Of a stretch of DNA of 64,000 nucleotides, positions 41,346-49,999 are shown piece after piece (the first letter of the stretch is position 1; every line of letters starts with the position of its first letter). The stretch spans positions 1,488,001 to 1,552,000 of the forward strand of contig NZ_CP043908.1 in NCBI RefSeq assembly GCF_008630935.1, in the 5' to 3' direction. Origin of the DNA: Thermodesulfobacterium sp. TA1. GTDB taxonomy: Bacteria; Desulfobacterota; Thermodesulfobacteria; Thermodesulfobacteriales; Thermodesulfobacteriaceae. The translations under genes were made by a program, and so were the position numbers. A model generated the notes under the pieces. The model was not told the origin of the DNA. It saw only the letters and a list, made by a program, of their open reading frames with translations, and did no database searches.

Positions 41346-43518
41346 AACCTTTTTGGGTTAACCTTTCTATAATTCTTTCTACCAAAGGTTTGTTCATCAT
41401 TACCCCACCAGAAAGACACACCTTTTCTACTCCTACCCTTATGGCTATCTCTTCGCAAACCTTAGCTAAGGTGTTTATAAACTTAGTAGCTTTTACCGAT
41501 AAAGGTGCCTTTTCAAAGGCTACTCCTTTTACTAATGCCTCCCAATCAAAAATCCAAGCCCCATCTTCTTTTTCTATCTTTATCTCGTAGGTATCCTGCA
41601 AACTCGGTAGAAACAAATCTTCCAATTGCATAGCAGATTCTCCTTCATAGTGGTTGATAAAGTTTAGACCTGTCAGAGCAGCTACTCCATCAAACAACCT
41701 TCCGCAAGAGGAGGTTAGAAGAGAATTTAGACCTTTTTGCCAGGCCTGATAAAGAAGTTTTAGGGTTTCCTTAGAAAATTCCTTAAGAAAAGGTAAGTCC
41801 TTGTTTAAAGCTTCTTCTCCGTAAATTTCGAGCATTAAGGCAAGAGCTATTCTTTTTGGCTCCTTTACAGCCTTTTCTCCTCCTATAAGCCTAAAATGTC
41901 TAAAATGACCAACTCGCTGAAATCGGTTACTTTTTACTAAAAGAAACTCTCCTCCCCAAACGGTTTGGTCTTCCCCATACCCTGTTCCATCCCAAGCAAT
42001 CCCAAGGACTTCATCGAAGATTTCATTTTCTGCCATACAAGAAAGGATGTGGGCAAAATGGTGTTGGACCTTAATAAACTCAAGCCCATTATCTTTGGCA
42101 AACCTCTCAGCCCATTTAGTAGTTTCGTAATGGGGATGTAGGTCTGCCACCACTATCTCTGGCTCAAACTCGTAAAGCTTGATAAAATCAAAAAGGGTCT
42201 TTTCAAAATCCTTTAAATCTTCTAAAGTTTCTATGTCTCCGATATGCTGACTTAAAACTATTTTGTTTTGAAAAGCAAGGGCAAAGGTGTTTTTCTCTCG
42301 AGGCCCTACCGCAAGCACCCTTTTTTTTACGTTAAAAGGCAAAAATACTGGTAAAGGTGCATATCCTCGTGCCCTTCTGATAAACACCGGTCCAGTAGCT
42401 ATTACCTTTAGGACAGAATCGTCGGCCCTTCTAAGGATTTTTCTATTGTGCATAAGAAGGTAGTCTGCCAAAGAAGCAAGTTTCACAAAAGCCTCTTCGT
42501 TACTTATAACTATCGGTTCATCTGAAAGGTTAGCAGAGGTAACCACTAAAGGTCGGTTAATCTCTCTTAAAATTAGATGGTGAAGGGGTGTGTAGGGTAA
42601 AAAGGCACCTATTTTTTTTAAACCTGGCGCGATAACCTCAGGTAAGAGATCGATTTTTTTTTCTAAAAGCACTATCGGCTGAGCAGGTGAGAGCAAAAGT
42701 TCTTTTTCTTCAGGGGTCAAAATACAATATGTCTCAAGTTGTGATAAATCTGGAAACATAACCGCCAAAGGTTTTTTAGACCTTCTCTTTCTGGTTCTTA
42801 AAAGTTCTACCACCTTTTCATCTGTAGCATCACAAATTAAATGAAATCCCCCTAACCCTTTAACCGCTACGATTTGTTTTTGCTTAATCGCTTCTATTGC
42901 TTTAGCTAAAGCCTCTTCTTTTTCTGCTATCTTATTTTGGTTAACGTCATAGAACTCAAGATAAGGTCCGCATACCGGACAGGCTATAGGTTGAGCATGA
43001 AAACGGCGGTCGGTAGGGTCGGTATATTCCTTATAGCAGTCTTCACACATAACAAACTCTTTCATCACCGTTTTTTCTCGGTCATAAGGTAAAGCTTCTA
43101 TGATGGTAAACCTGGGGCCACAAAGGGTGCAGTTGATAAAAGGATAGCGATATCTATGGTCTTTTGGGTCAAACAACTCTCTTAGACAAAATTCACAGGT
43201 AGCGACATCAGGCAAGATGTCTAAGGTTATTTCTGAGTCTTTTAGACTTTTCTTAATAAAAAACTCTTTATAGCCTATAGGTTCAAGTTTTTCGCAGACA
43301 ATACGATAAATTTGAGAAAGGCGAGGTTTTTCCTTGACTAACTTGTCTAAGAATTCTTTAAGGACTGTTTCCTCTCCTTCAACCTCTATAAAAACGCCGT
43401 TGGTGTCATTGCTGACAAAACCTGCCAAACCTAAGGATTTAGCAAGGTTATAGATAAAGGGACGAAAACCAACCCCTTGAACTACTCCGTTTATCCTTAT
43501 TTGATATCTAATCTTCAT
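41266..43518 (-). CDS. hypF: carbamoyltransferase HypF
   Basis: HypF uses carbamoyl phosphate and ATP to start synthesis of the CN ligands of [NiFe] hydrogenases, passing the carbamoyl group to HypE. Domains in order: acylphosphatase-like (1-90, VQGVGFRPF), two zinc-finger-like motifs (CEFC ... CTLC and CEDC ... CPVC, about 108-185), a YrdC-like domain (about 200-390) and the Kae1-like domain (about 400-750, with VQHHFAH). The 750-residue length is standard and the conserved end (NDGGLSLGQA) is intact. The 5' end overlaps hypA by 11 bases. Confidence 0.96.
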   Translation of the reverse strand: MKIRYQIRINGVVQGVGFRPFIYNLAKSLGLAGFVSNDTNGVFIEVEGEETVLKEFLDKLVKEKPRLSQIYRIVCEKLEPIGYKEFFIKKSLKDSEITLDILPDVATCEFCLRELFDPKDHRYRYPFINCTLCGPRFTIIEALPYDREKTVMKEFVMCEDCYKEYTDPTDRRFHAQPIACPVCGPYLEFYDVNQNKIAEKEEALAKAIEAIKQKQIVAVKGLGGFHLICDATDEKVVELLRTRKRRSKKPLAVMFPDLSQLETYCILTPEEKELLLSPAQPIVLLEKKIDLLPEVIAPGLKKIGAFLPYTPLHHLILREINRPLVVTSANLSDEPIVISNEEAFVKLASLADYLLMHNRKILRRADDSVLKVIATGPVFIRRARGYAPLPVFLPFNVKKRVLAVGPREKNTFALAFQNKIVLSQHIGDIETLEDLKDFEKTLFDFIKLYEFEPEIVVADLHPHYETTKWAERFAKDNGLEFIKVQHHFAHILSCMAENEIFDEVLGIAWDGTGYGEDQTVWGGEFLLVKSNRFQRVGHFRHFRLIGGEKAVKEPKRIALALMLEIYGEEALNKDLPFLKEFSKETLKLLYQAWQKGLNSLLTSSCGRLFDGVAALTGLNFINHYEGESAMQLEDLFLPSLQDTYEIKIEKEDGAWIFDWEALVKGVAFEKAPLSVKATKFINTLAKVCEEIAIRVGVEKVCLSGGVMMNKPLVERIIERLTQKGFKVYLQRKVPPNDGGLSLGQALYPNL

Positions 43519-43858
43519 CGACTAATTCTAAACTTTTAAGTAACATCTCTTCTCCTGAAAGGACCTCGGTTTCAAAGGACCCACAGAAAGGACAGGTTAT
43601 ATCCCATTTATCTTTAGAAAATTCTTGCTGGCAATTTTTACATCTAAGCTTTAGATCTTCTATCTCTATAACGATTTCTGCATCTTTTAAAACGCTTCCT
43701 TGTTTAAAAAAATCAAGGGCGGTCTGCAAAAGTTCAGGTTCCACCCCCGAAAATTTTCCTATCAATAACACCGCTTTGACTACTTTTTTTCCAGGATATT
43801 TAACCACAAGGTCTTCTACGGTTTTTATTACGTTTTGGACGATAAAAAACTCGTGCAT
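43508..43858 (-). CDS. hypA: hydrogenase nickel incorporation protein HypA
   Basis: HypA delivers nickel together with HypB. The N-terminal MHE supplies the nickel-binding His2 and Glu3, and the zinc site is C73-x2-C76 with C89-x2-C92. Length is 116 residues, normal for the family. It lies between hypE (9 bases upstream) and hypF (11-base overlap) in the minus-strand hypB-E-A-F order. Confidence 0.95.
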   Translation of the reverse strand: MHEFFIVQNVIKTVEDLVVKYPGKKVVKAVLLIGKFSGVEPELLQTALDFFKQGSVLKDAEIVIEIEDLKLRCKNCQQEFSKDKWDITCPFCGSFETEVLSGEEMLLKSLELVDED

Positions 43859-43867
43859 GGTCTTACC

Positions 43868-44878
43868 TTAACAAATCCTTGGGAAAAGTTCCCCGGAAGT
43901 ATTTTCTAAAATTCTATGGGTGCCATATAAAGTCTTTAAGAGAACCTGAGGAGAAGGACTATAATCAAGTACTTGTCCTATGATATTGGCTTCAGTTCCA
44001 GAGGGATGAGACCTTAAAATCTCTAAAGCCCTGTAAGCCTCTTTTTCTGGTAAGGCTATCACTACCCTACCTTCACAGGCAAGATGATAAGGCTCAAACC
44101 CCAGGGCTTCGCAAAAGGCTTTTACTTGAGGTCTTACTGGAATTTTTTCTTCTTCTACCATCAAGTTTACTTGAGAGCTGTCAGCCCATTCATGAAGGGT
44201 AGCTGAAAGACCTCCTCTTGTTGGGTCCCTCATGGCATGGATTTCAATCCCGCTTTCAAAAAGTGGTTTTAAAAGTGGCCACAAGGTTTCACAATCGCTT
44301 TCCAAGTCTATGTCTACCTTAATTCCTTCTCTTTCTGCTAAAATACAAGCACCATGATCACCTATAGGGCCTGAAACGATAATTAGGTCTCCGGGCTTAA
44401 GGTTCTTACAAGAAATCCCAGGACAAACCACCTCCCCTATCCCAGAGGTGGTGATAAAAATCCCGTCTACCTCTGACTTGGGAACTATTTTTGTATCACC
44501 TGCTACGATGTTAACCTCGTTTTTAATCGCCTCTTGCTTCATCGATTCTAAAATTTTTTCTAAGTCTTTAATCTTAAACCCCTCCTCTATGATAAACCCT
44601 ACGGTAAGGTATAACGGTTTAGCCCCCATCACTACCAAGTCGTTGACAGTGCCGGTAACCGCAAGCTTTCCGATATTACCTCCTTTAAAAAAGATAGGTT
44701 TTACCGTAAAACCATCTATAGTAAAAGCTAACTTAGAAAATTGATTGGTTATTAAGGCTGAATCCTCAAGAGATTCAAGGATTGGATTGGAAAAATATTT
44801 TAAAATAAAATCTTTTATTAAAGATAAAGTCTCTTCTCCACCGCCTCCATGGGCTAATAAAAGTTTTTCCCCTAACAT
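43868..44878 (-). CDS. hypE: hydrogenase expression/formation protein HypE
   Basis: HypE accepts the carbamoyl group on its C-terminal cysteine and dehydrates it to thiocyanate, the CN donor. The chain ends in PRIC with the acceptor Cys at the last residue (336). The AIR-synthase-like ATP-binding features (LAHGGGGEETLSLI, GDTKIVPK, MRDPTRGGL) are visible. It starts 10 bases after hypB. Confidence 0.95.
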   Translation of the reverse strand: MLGEKLLLAHGGGGEETLSLIKDFILKYFSNPILESLEDSALITNQFSKLAFTIDGFTVKPIFFKGGNIGKLAVTGTVNDLVVMGAKPLYLTVGFIIEEGFKIKDLEKILESMKQEAIKNEVNIVAGDTKIVPKSEVDGIFITTSGIGEVVCPGISCKNLKPGDLIIVSGPIGDHGACILAEREGIKVDIDLESDCETLWPLLKPLFESGIEIHAMRDPTRGGLSATLHEWADSSQVNLMVEEEKIPVRPQVKAFCEALGFEPYHLACEGRVVIALPEKEAYRALEILRSHPSGTEANIIGQVLDYSPSPQVLLKTLYGTHRILENTSGELFPRIC

Positions 44879-44888
44879 AAACCTTCCT

Positions 44889-45692
44889 CTATTTTAAAGA
44901 TTCTTTATACTGCTGATAAGTCTCTTCTAAAAATTTTATCCAAAGGTCAAACCCTTCTCCAGTTTTAGCAGAAAGGGCGATAACTTGGGTTTTAGGGTTT
45001 ATTTTTTGAATCTGAGACTTTACTTTTTCTAAATCAAAGTCAAAATAAGGAAGCAGGTCTACTTTAGTAATAATCACTAATTGAGAAACCTTAAAAATAA
45101 GGGGATATTTTTCAGGCTTGTCTTCTCCTTCGGGGACAGAAAGAAGGGTTACGTTGAGATGGGTGCCGAGGTCATAACTTGCCGGGCAAACAAGGTTCCC
45201 TATGTTTTCTACAAAGAGAAGGTCTACCTGGTCCATAGGAAGTTTGTGCATAGCTTTATGCACTAAAGAAGCATCCAAATGGCAAGCGCTACCGGTGGTT
45301 ATTTGATAAACAGGGACTCCTTTTTTCCTTATTCTTTCAGCATCTCTTTCGGTTTCTAAGTCTCCCTCTATCACCCCTATCCTTAACCTGCCTGAAAGGG
45401 CCTCTATGGTTTTTTCTAACAAGGTAGTCTTACCTGACCCAGGGGCACTCATAAGGTTTATCGCATATATACCATATTCCTCAAAGTGTTCTCGGTTGTG
45501 CCTTGCCTGAAATTCGTTATACTTCATGATGTCCTCAAGAAGTTGTAAAGTCTCTTTAGACGGAGTAGGTCCATGTTGGTGCTCATGAGGATGACCGTGA
45601 TTATGTTTATGATGGTGTTCATGATGGTTATGATGTCCTTCTACCCCTTCTTTAGAAGGAGGAACAAGCCCACAGCCACACTCTTTACACAT
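44889..45692 (-). CDS. hypB: hydrogenase nickel incorporation GTPase HypB
   Basis: A 267-residue GTPase for nickel insertion. The N-terminal CKECGCG (C2, C5, C7) is the high-affinity nickel motif, followed by a histidine-rich store with 13 His between residues 20 and 40. The P-loop SAPGSGKTT is at about 82-90, and the metal-binding Cys/His of GSACHLD follows. First gene of the hypB-E-A-F operon; hypC and hypD are not in the window. Confidence 0.96.
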   Translation of the reverse strand: MCKECGCGLVPPSKEGVEGHHNHHEHHHKHNHGHPHEHQHGPTPSKETLQLLEDIMKYNEFQARHNREHFEEYGIYAINLMSAPGSGKTTLLEKTIEALSGRLRIGVIEGDLETERDAERIRKKGVPVYQITTGSACHLDASLVHKAMHKLPMDQVDLLFVENIGNLVCPASYDLGTHLNVTLLSVPEGEDKPEKYPLIFKVSQLVIITKVDLLPYFDFDLEKVKSQIQKINPKTQVIALSAKTGEGFDLWIKFLEETYQQYKESLK

Positions 45693-45824
45693 CCTTTCAC
45701 CTCTTAATAAAATTTAAAAAGAAATTATAATATAAAAGTAAAAAAAGTAAAATAGAAGAAGCTTAAAATAGAACCTTTACATTTATTAACCTTATAATAT
45801 AAAAAGGATTAATAAAAATAGAAA

Positions 45825-46772
45825 ATGAACGAAACTAAAGTTTATGACCTTATTATAGTAGGAGGGGGTCCTGCTGGACTTACAAGCTATCTTTATGCCC
45901 AAAGAGGCCTTTTAAACACCCTTTTGGTAGAAAAAAATTTCTTAGGAGGACAAGTAGTTCTTACAGACCAGATAGAAAACTATCCTGGATTTCCTGAAGG
46001 AATTTCTGGTTTTGAACTAATAGAAAAGATGGTTAAACAGGTAGAAAAATTAGGTTTAAACTTAGTGCAAAAGGAGGTTGTAAAAATAGAAAAAATAGAA
46101 AATCAAAACCTAATTTTTAAAATTTGGTTTTCTGACGGAACCTATACCTTAAGTTATGCGGTTATTTTGGCTTTGGGTGCATCTCCTAAAAGATTAGGAA
46201 TTCCAGGAGAAAAAGAATTTATCGGTAAAGGGGTTTCTTTTTGTGCTACCTGTGACGGACCTTTTTTTAAAGACGAAGTAATAGCGGTAGTAGGAGGTGG
46301 GGACTCTGCCTTAAAAGAAGCTTTAACCCTTACTAAATTTGTAAAAAAGGTTTTCTTAATCCACCGAAGAGATAAATTTAGGGCTGAACCTTACTTACAA
46401 AAGTTAGTTTTACAAAATCCTAAAATTGAGATACTTTGGAACTCAACGGTTGAAGCTATCGAAGGAAACCAAAAGGTGGAAAAGATAAAAGTTTTGAATA
46501 AACTTACTGGAGAAAAAATTTTTCTGGAGGTAGCGGGGATTTTTATTTTTATAGGATACGAACCTAACACCTTTTGGTTAAAAGGATTGGTTGAAGTTGA
46601 CCCTGAGGGTTTTATCCTAACCGATAAAGCAATGCAAACTTCACAACAAGGTGTCTTTGCTTGTGGAGATTGCGTAAGCAAACCTTTTAGACAAATAATA
46701 ATTGCTTGTGGAGAAGGCGCGTTAGCCGCCCTTAGCGCTAAGGAATACATAGCACATGTCAAAACTAGTTAA
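45825..46772 (+). CDS. trxB: thioredoxin reductase
   Basis: A 315-residue NADPH-linked flavoprotein disulfide reductase. FAD-binding GGGPAGL (13-19), redox-active C140-A-T-C143, and the NADPH-binding GGGDSALKEA (157-166) with HRRDKFRA (180-187) are all present; the HRR-x3-R pattern indicates NADPH preference. It is the first gene of a four-gene operon with a PhnD-like protein, a Cys-rich histidine kinase and an NtrC-type regulator, and overlaps the second gene by 17 bases. Confidence 0.93.
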   Translation: MNETKVYDLIIVGGGPAGLTSYLYAQRGLLNTLLVEKNFLGGQVVLTDQIENYPGFPEGISGFELIEKMVKQVEKLGLNLVQKEVVKIEKIENQNLIFKIWFSDGTYTLSYAVILALGASPKRLGIPGEKEFIGKGVSFCATCDGPFFKDEVIAVVGGGDSALKEALTLTKFVKKVFLIHRRDKFRAEPYLQKLVLQNPKIEILWNSTVEAIEGNQKVEKIKVLNKLTGEKIFLEVAGIFIFIGYEPNTFWLKGLVEVDPEGFILTDKAMQTSQQGVFACGDCVSKPFRQIIIACGEGALAALSAKEYIAHVKTS

Positions 46773-48411
46773 ATTCTTTTATTTAGTACTAATTTTTTTT
46801 CTTTTAGGTTTGTTGCCTGGTTGCTTTAAAGATAAAGTCCAACAAAATTCTGAGAGTCAAGGTTATGAGACTTTAACTGGACCTCCTTTAGTCATAGGAG
46901 TTTTAAACATAAGTTCCCCTCAACAAACCCTTTTACAGGTTTATCCTCTTAAATCTTTTTTAGAAAAAAAACTTAAAAGGCCTGTTTTGATAGACATTTC
47001 TGCTGATTTTGAGGAGATGGTTAGAAAAGTAAAAGAAGAACGGCTCCATCTTTTGTTGATAGACCCTGCTTTTTATTGTGAATTAAAAGCCCTTTATCCA
47101 CAAAAAATTTTCCCACTGGTTAAACCTAAGGGTGGTTATGGAGAGTCAAGCAGTGTTTTTGTAACCAAAGAAAACTCCAGTATAGAAAGGATTTTTGATG
47201 CTACCCAAAAAAGGCTTGCTTTAGGAGACCAAACCTCATCTTTTAACTATCTCATCCCTCTTTCTATGTTAAAGGACTTAGAGCTTTCGCTAAAAGACTT
47301 CAAAAAAGTAGAATTTTTAGGTCAGGACAAAAGGATCGCTCTTTCGGTGTTGATAGGAGACCATGAAGTAGGTGCTTTAAGTGAAGTAGTAGCTCAATCT
47401 TATTTAAACGCTGGGCTTAAAATCATCAAATCCTCTGAAAAAGTACCTGTGTTTTTGATAGCCTCAACCCAGTCCTTAGAAGCAAGAACACAAATAAAAG
47501 ACCTTCTTTCTAACCTTCCCGCTGAGGTTTTAAAGGCTTTGAAGGTTGAAAAACTTATACCTGCAGAAGACAGAGATTTTGACTACATAAGGGTTTTGAT
47601 TAAGTTATTTAAAGGTAAGGACTTAATAGAATATGGTCCGAACACCGTAAAGGTTGCTATCCTTCCTCTTTATAGCCCTCTTACCATCTATCAAAGGTTT
47701 GAACCTCTGATGAAATACCTTTCAGAAAAAACAGGAAAAGAGTTCAAAATAGTCATCCCAAGAAATTTTGAAGAGTTTATCTCTCTGGTAAAAAAAAGAG
47801 AGGTACACTTTGCTTATCAAAACCCTTATGTATATGCCTTTTTATCTAAAACCGGCCATGCTAAAGCAATAGCCTTAACAGTAGGGGAAGATTGTGTAGA
47901 CGAACCGAGCGACATCTGCGGAGGAGATAGGTTTAGAGGGGTTATTATCGTAAAAAAAGATAGTCCTTTAAAAACAATCAGAGAACTAAAAAATAAAAGA
48001 ATTTTGATAGTTTCTCCGTATTCAGCCGGTGGCTTTTTGTCTCAAAAAATCTATTTAGAAAAAAGAGGATACGATCTAAAAAGGGATTTTAAACTGATAG
48101 ATGTTAAAAGGCAAGAAAGGGTAATTATTGGGGTTTACAAAGGAGAAGCTGATGCTGGGTTTATAAGAGAGTCTGCCCTCGGTGTTTTTGGTAAAGAGGT
48201 TGACCTCTCTCAAATCAGGGTCTTAACCCCTACCGAATTTCTCCCTAACTGGCCTTGGGCAGTGGTAAAAGCTGACGAAGAACTTACTAAAACAGTTCAA
48301 GAAACCATCATCCATCTACCTACTTCTATTTTAAAAAATTTAAAAGTAAAGGAGTTTAAGCCGGTTGATGAAAAGATTTTTGAACCACTTAAAAAATATA
48401 TCACCCCTTAA
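46756..48411 (+). CDS. lipoprotein with two tandem PhnD-like substrate-binding domains
   Basis: The signal peptide ends in lipobox LLPGC (Cys23 or so), so the protein is probably anchored in the envelope. Two phosphate/phosphonate-type binding domains follow: about residues 45-270 (PPLVIGVLNISSPQQTLLQVYPL ...) and 293-551 (VKVAILPLYSPLTIYQRFEPLM ... FAYQNPYVY). No ABC permease or ATPase is adjacent. The next genes are a histidine kinase (overlapping by 44 bases) and its regulator, so it probably presents a ligand to the kinase rather than to a transporter; this is inference from context. Confidence 0.8.
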   Translation: MSKLVKFFYLVLIFFLLGLLPGCFKDKVQQNSESQGYETLTGPPLVIGVLNISSPQQTLLQVYPLKSFLEKKLKRPVLIDISADFEEMVRKVKEERLHLLLIDPAFYCELKALYPQKIFPLVKPKGGYGESSSVFVTKENSSIERIFDATQKRLALGDQTSSFNYLIPLSMLKDLELSLKDFKKVEFLGQDKRIALSVLIGDHEVGALSEVVAQSYLNAGLKIIKSSEKVPVFLIASTQSLEARTQIKDLLSNLPAEVLKALKVEKLIPAEDRDFDYIRVLIKLFKGKDLIEYGPNTVKVAILPLYSPLTIYQRFEPLMKYLSEKTGKEFKIVIPRNFEEFISLVKKREVHFAYQNPYVYAFLSKTGHAKAIALTVGEDCVDEPSDICGGDRFRGVIIVKKDSPLKTIRELKNKRILIVSPYSAGGFLSQKIYLEKRGYDLKRDFKLIDVKRQERVIIGVYKGEADAGFIRESALGVFGKEVDLSQIRVLTPTEFLPNWPWAVVKADEELTKTVQETIIHLPTSILKNLKVKEFKPVDEKIFEPLKKYITP

Positions 48412-49999
48412 AAACCTTTTCTCTTTCTTATATAGACTTTTAAGAAATGTTAGTATTAGAAATAGAATTTTTTTCTCGTTTTTACTTGTGATAATTTTAC
48501 TACTTTTCAGTGTAAACTTTTTGATAATAAACTATCAAAAAAAATCCCTAAAAGAGCAATACTATAAAAACTTAAATCATAGTTTAGAATCCTTCTCTTT
48601 AGAAGTAGTTGACTGGCTGGTGTTTTTTGACCCTTTAAAGCTTGAAGAAAAGGTTAATGCTCTTAAGACCACTCCAGGTATAACCTATGTAATGATAGTA
48701 GATAAAAACGGAAGGGTGGTTGCCCATACCGATCCGTCTCAATTAGGATCGTTTATTTCTTTAGACCAAAACACTTTTAAACCTTGGGAAAAAACAGACG
48801 ATAAAGGAATTAAACACTTTAATCGTCCGGTTTTTAAAGAAGACTTCTCCTTAGGGACGGTTAGGGTCGGGGTTTTAGAGACAGAACTGGAGGTTTTCGT
48901 AGAGCAATCAGTAAGAACCCTAAGAAACTACATGGTTTTTGTCTCAGGGGTTTTTTTATTGATAGCCTTGGTGGTTTCTTATTTTATTTCAACTACCCTT
49001 ATAAAACCTCTTGCTAAACTCAAAAGTAGTATACAAAAGGTTCAAGCTAATGAATTTGAGCTTTGTGAAAACGAAAATCTTATTCTTTGTAAAGATTTTT
49101 ACCAATGTAAGGATTACCGATGTCCTTCTTATGGAAAAACAAGATGTTGGCTCTATGAAGATACAAGAAAATGGTGCAAAAGAACCTTAAAAATACAGTG
49201 TGAAGACTGTTTTGTTTATAAGTATTCTTGTGGAGACGAATTAGGTTATGTAATCGAAAGCTTTAACAAAATGCTCATAGATTTAAAAACTTACATGAAA
49301 CAACTTGAACGAGCTACTCAAGAGAAGATCAAATTAGAAAAATACTCAGTGATATCAGAAATGGCCATGGTTGTAGCGCATGAAATCAAAAACCCGTTAA
49401 ACTCTATCAAAGCTGCTTGTTCTTATCTTAAAGCTAACTTTAAAGGAAAAGTTTTACAAGAATTTCTCTCAATAATAGACAAGGAAACCCAAAGATTAAA
49501 CGAACTTATAACCGGCTTTTTAACCTATGCAAGACCCCTTCCATTAAAACTTGAAAAACTACAAATTAATACTATCATAAAGGAAGTGATAAACTTGGTT
49601 AAAACTGAATTTGATGAAGAAAACAAACAAATAGAAGTAATCTTAGATTCTTCTATTCCTGAGTTTTATTTTGACCCTTATCAAATTAAACAGATGTTAT
49701 TAAACCTGTTGGTAAATGCTGAAGAGGCTACTAAAGAAGGTGATAAAATTTGGGTGTTTACTAAGAAAGAAGAAAATTTTGTGGTAATTTCTGTAAAAGA
49801 TACAGGTGAAGGGATACCAGAGGAATTTCAAGACAAAGTGTTTGAACCCTTTTTTACTACCAAGGTAACAGGCTCAGGATTAGGTCTTGCCTGTGTAGAA
49901 AAGATCGTTAGAGAACATGGAGGTAAAATAACCTTTTTTAGCAAAAAAGGTGAGGGAACAGAATTTAAAGTATATTTACCTATAAGACATGAGCCATAA
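48368..49999 (+). CDS. membrane histidine kinase with a Cys-rich insert after HAMP
   Basis: A 543-residue kinase. Helices at about 33-55 and 190-210 flank a periplasmic domain. Next comes a HAMP-like region interrupted by a segment with nine cysteines between about 233 and 288 (spaced 8, 6, 5, 8, 10, 8, 3 and 7 apart). The HisKA box (VVAHEIKNPLNS, H338) and the HATPase domain (NLLVNAEEAT, DTGEGIP, GSGLGLA) follow. A TTG at 48365 is in frame, but the ATG at 48368 is preferred. The cysteines may bind metal or respond to redox state. Confidence 0.85.
   Translation: MKRFLNHLKNISPLKNLFSFLYRLLRNVSIRNRIFFSFLLVIILLLFSVNFLIINYQKKSLKEQYYKNLNHSLESFSLEVVDWLVFFDPLKLEEKVNALKTTPGITYVMIVDKNGRVVAHTDPSQLGSFISLDQNTFKPWEKTDDKGIKHFNRPVFKEDFSLGTVRVGVLETELEVFVEQSVRTLRNYMVFVSGVFLLIALVVSYFISTTLIKPLAKLKSSIQKVQANEFELCENENLILCKDFYQCKDYRCPSYGKTRCWLYEDTRKWCKRTLKIQCEDCFVYKYSCGDELGYVIESFNKMLIDLKTYMKQLERATQEKIKLEKYSVISEMAMVVAHEIKNPLNSIKAACSYLKANFKGKVLQEFLSIIDKETQRLNELITGFLTYARPLPLKLEKLQINTIIKEVINLVKTEFDEENKQIEVILDSSIPEFYFDPYQIKQMLLNLLVNAEEATKEGDKIWVFTKKEENFVVISVKDTGEGIPEEFQDKVFEPFFTTKVTGSGLGLACVEKIVREHGGKITFFSKKGEGTEFKVYLPIRHEP

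Noticed and set aside
45721-45824. Divergent promoters between hypB and trxB
   Set aside because: TATAAT boxes exist in both directions, but neither has an acceptable -35 element at proper spacing; the region is too AT-rich to call.
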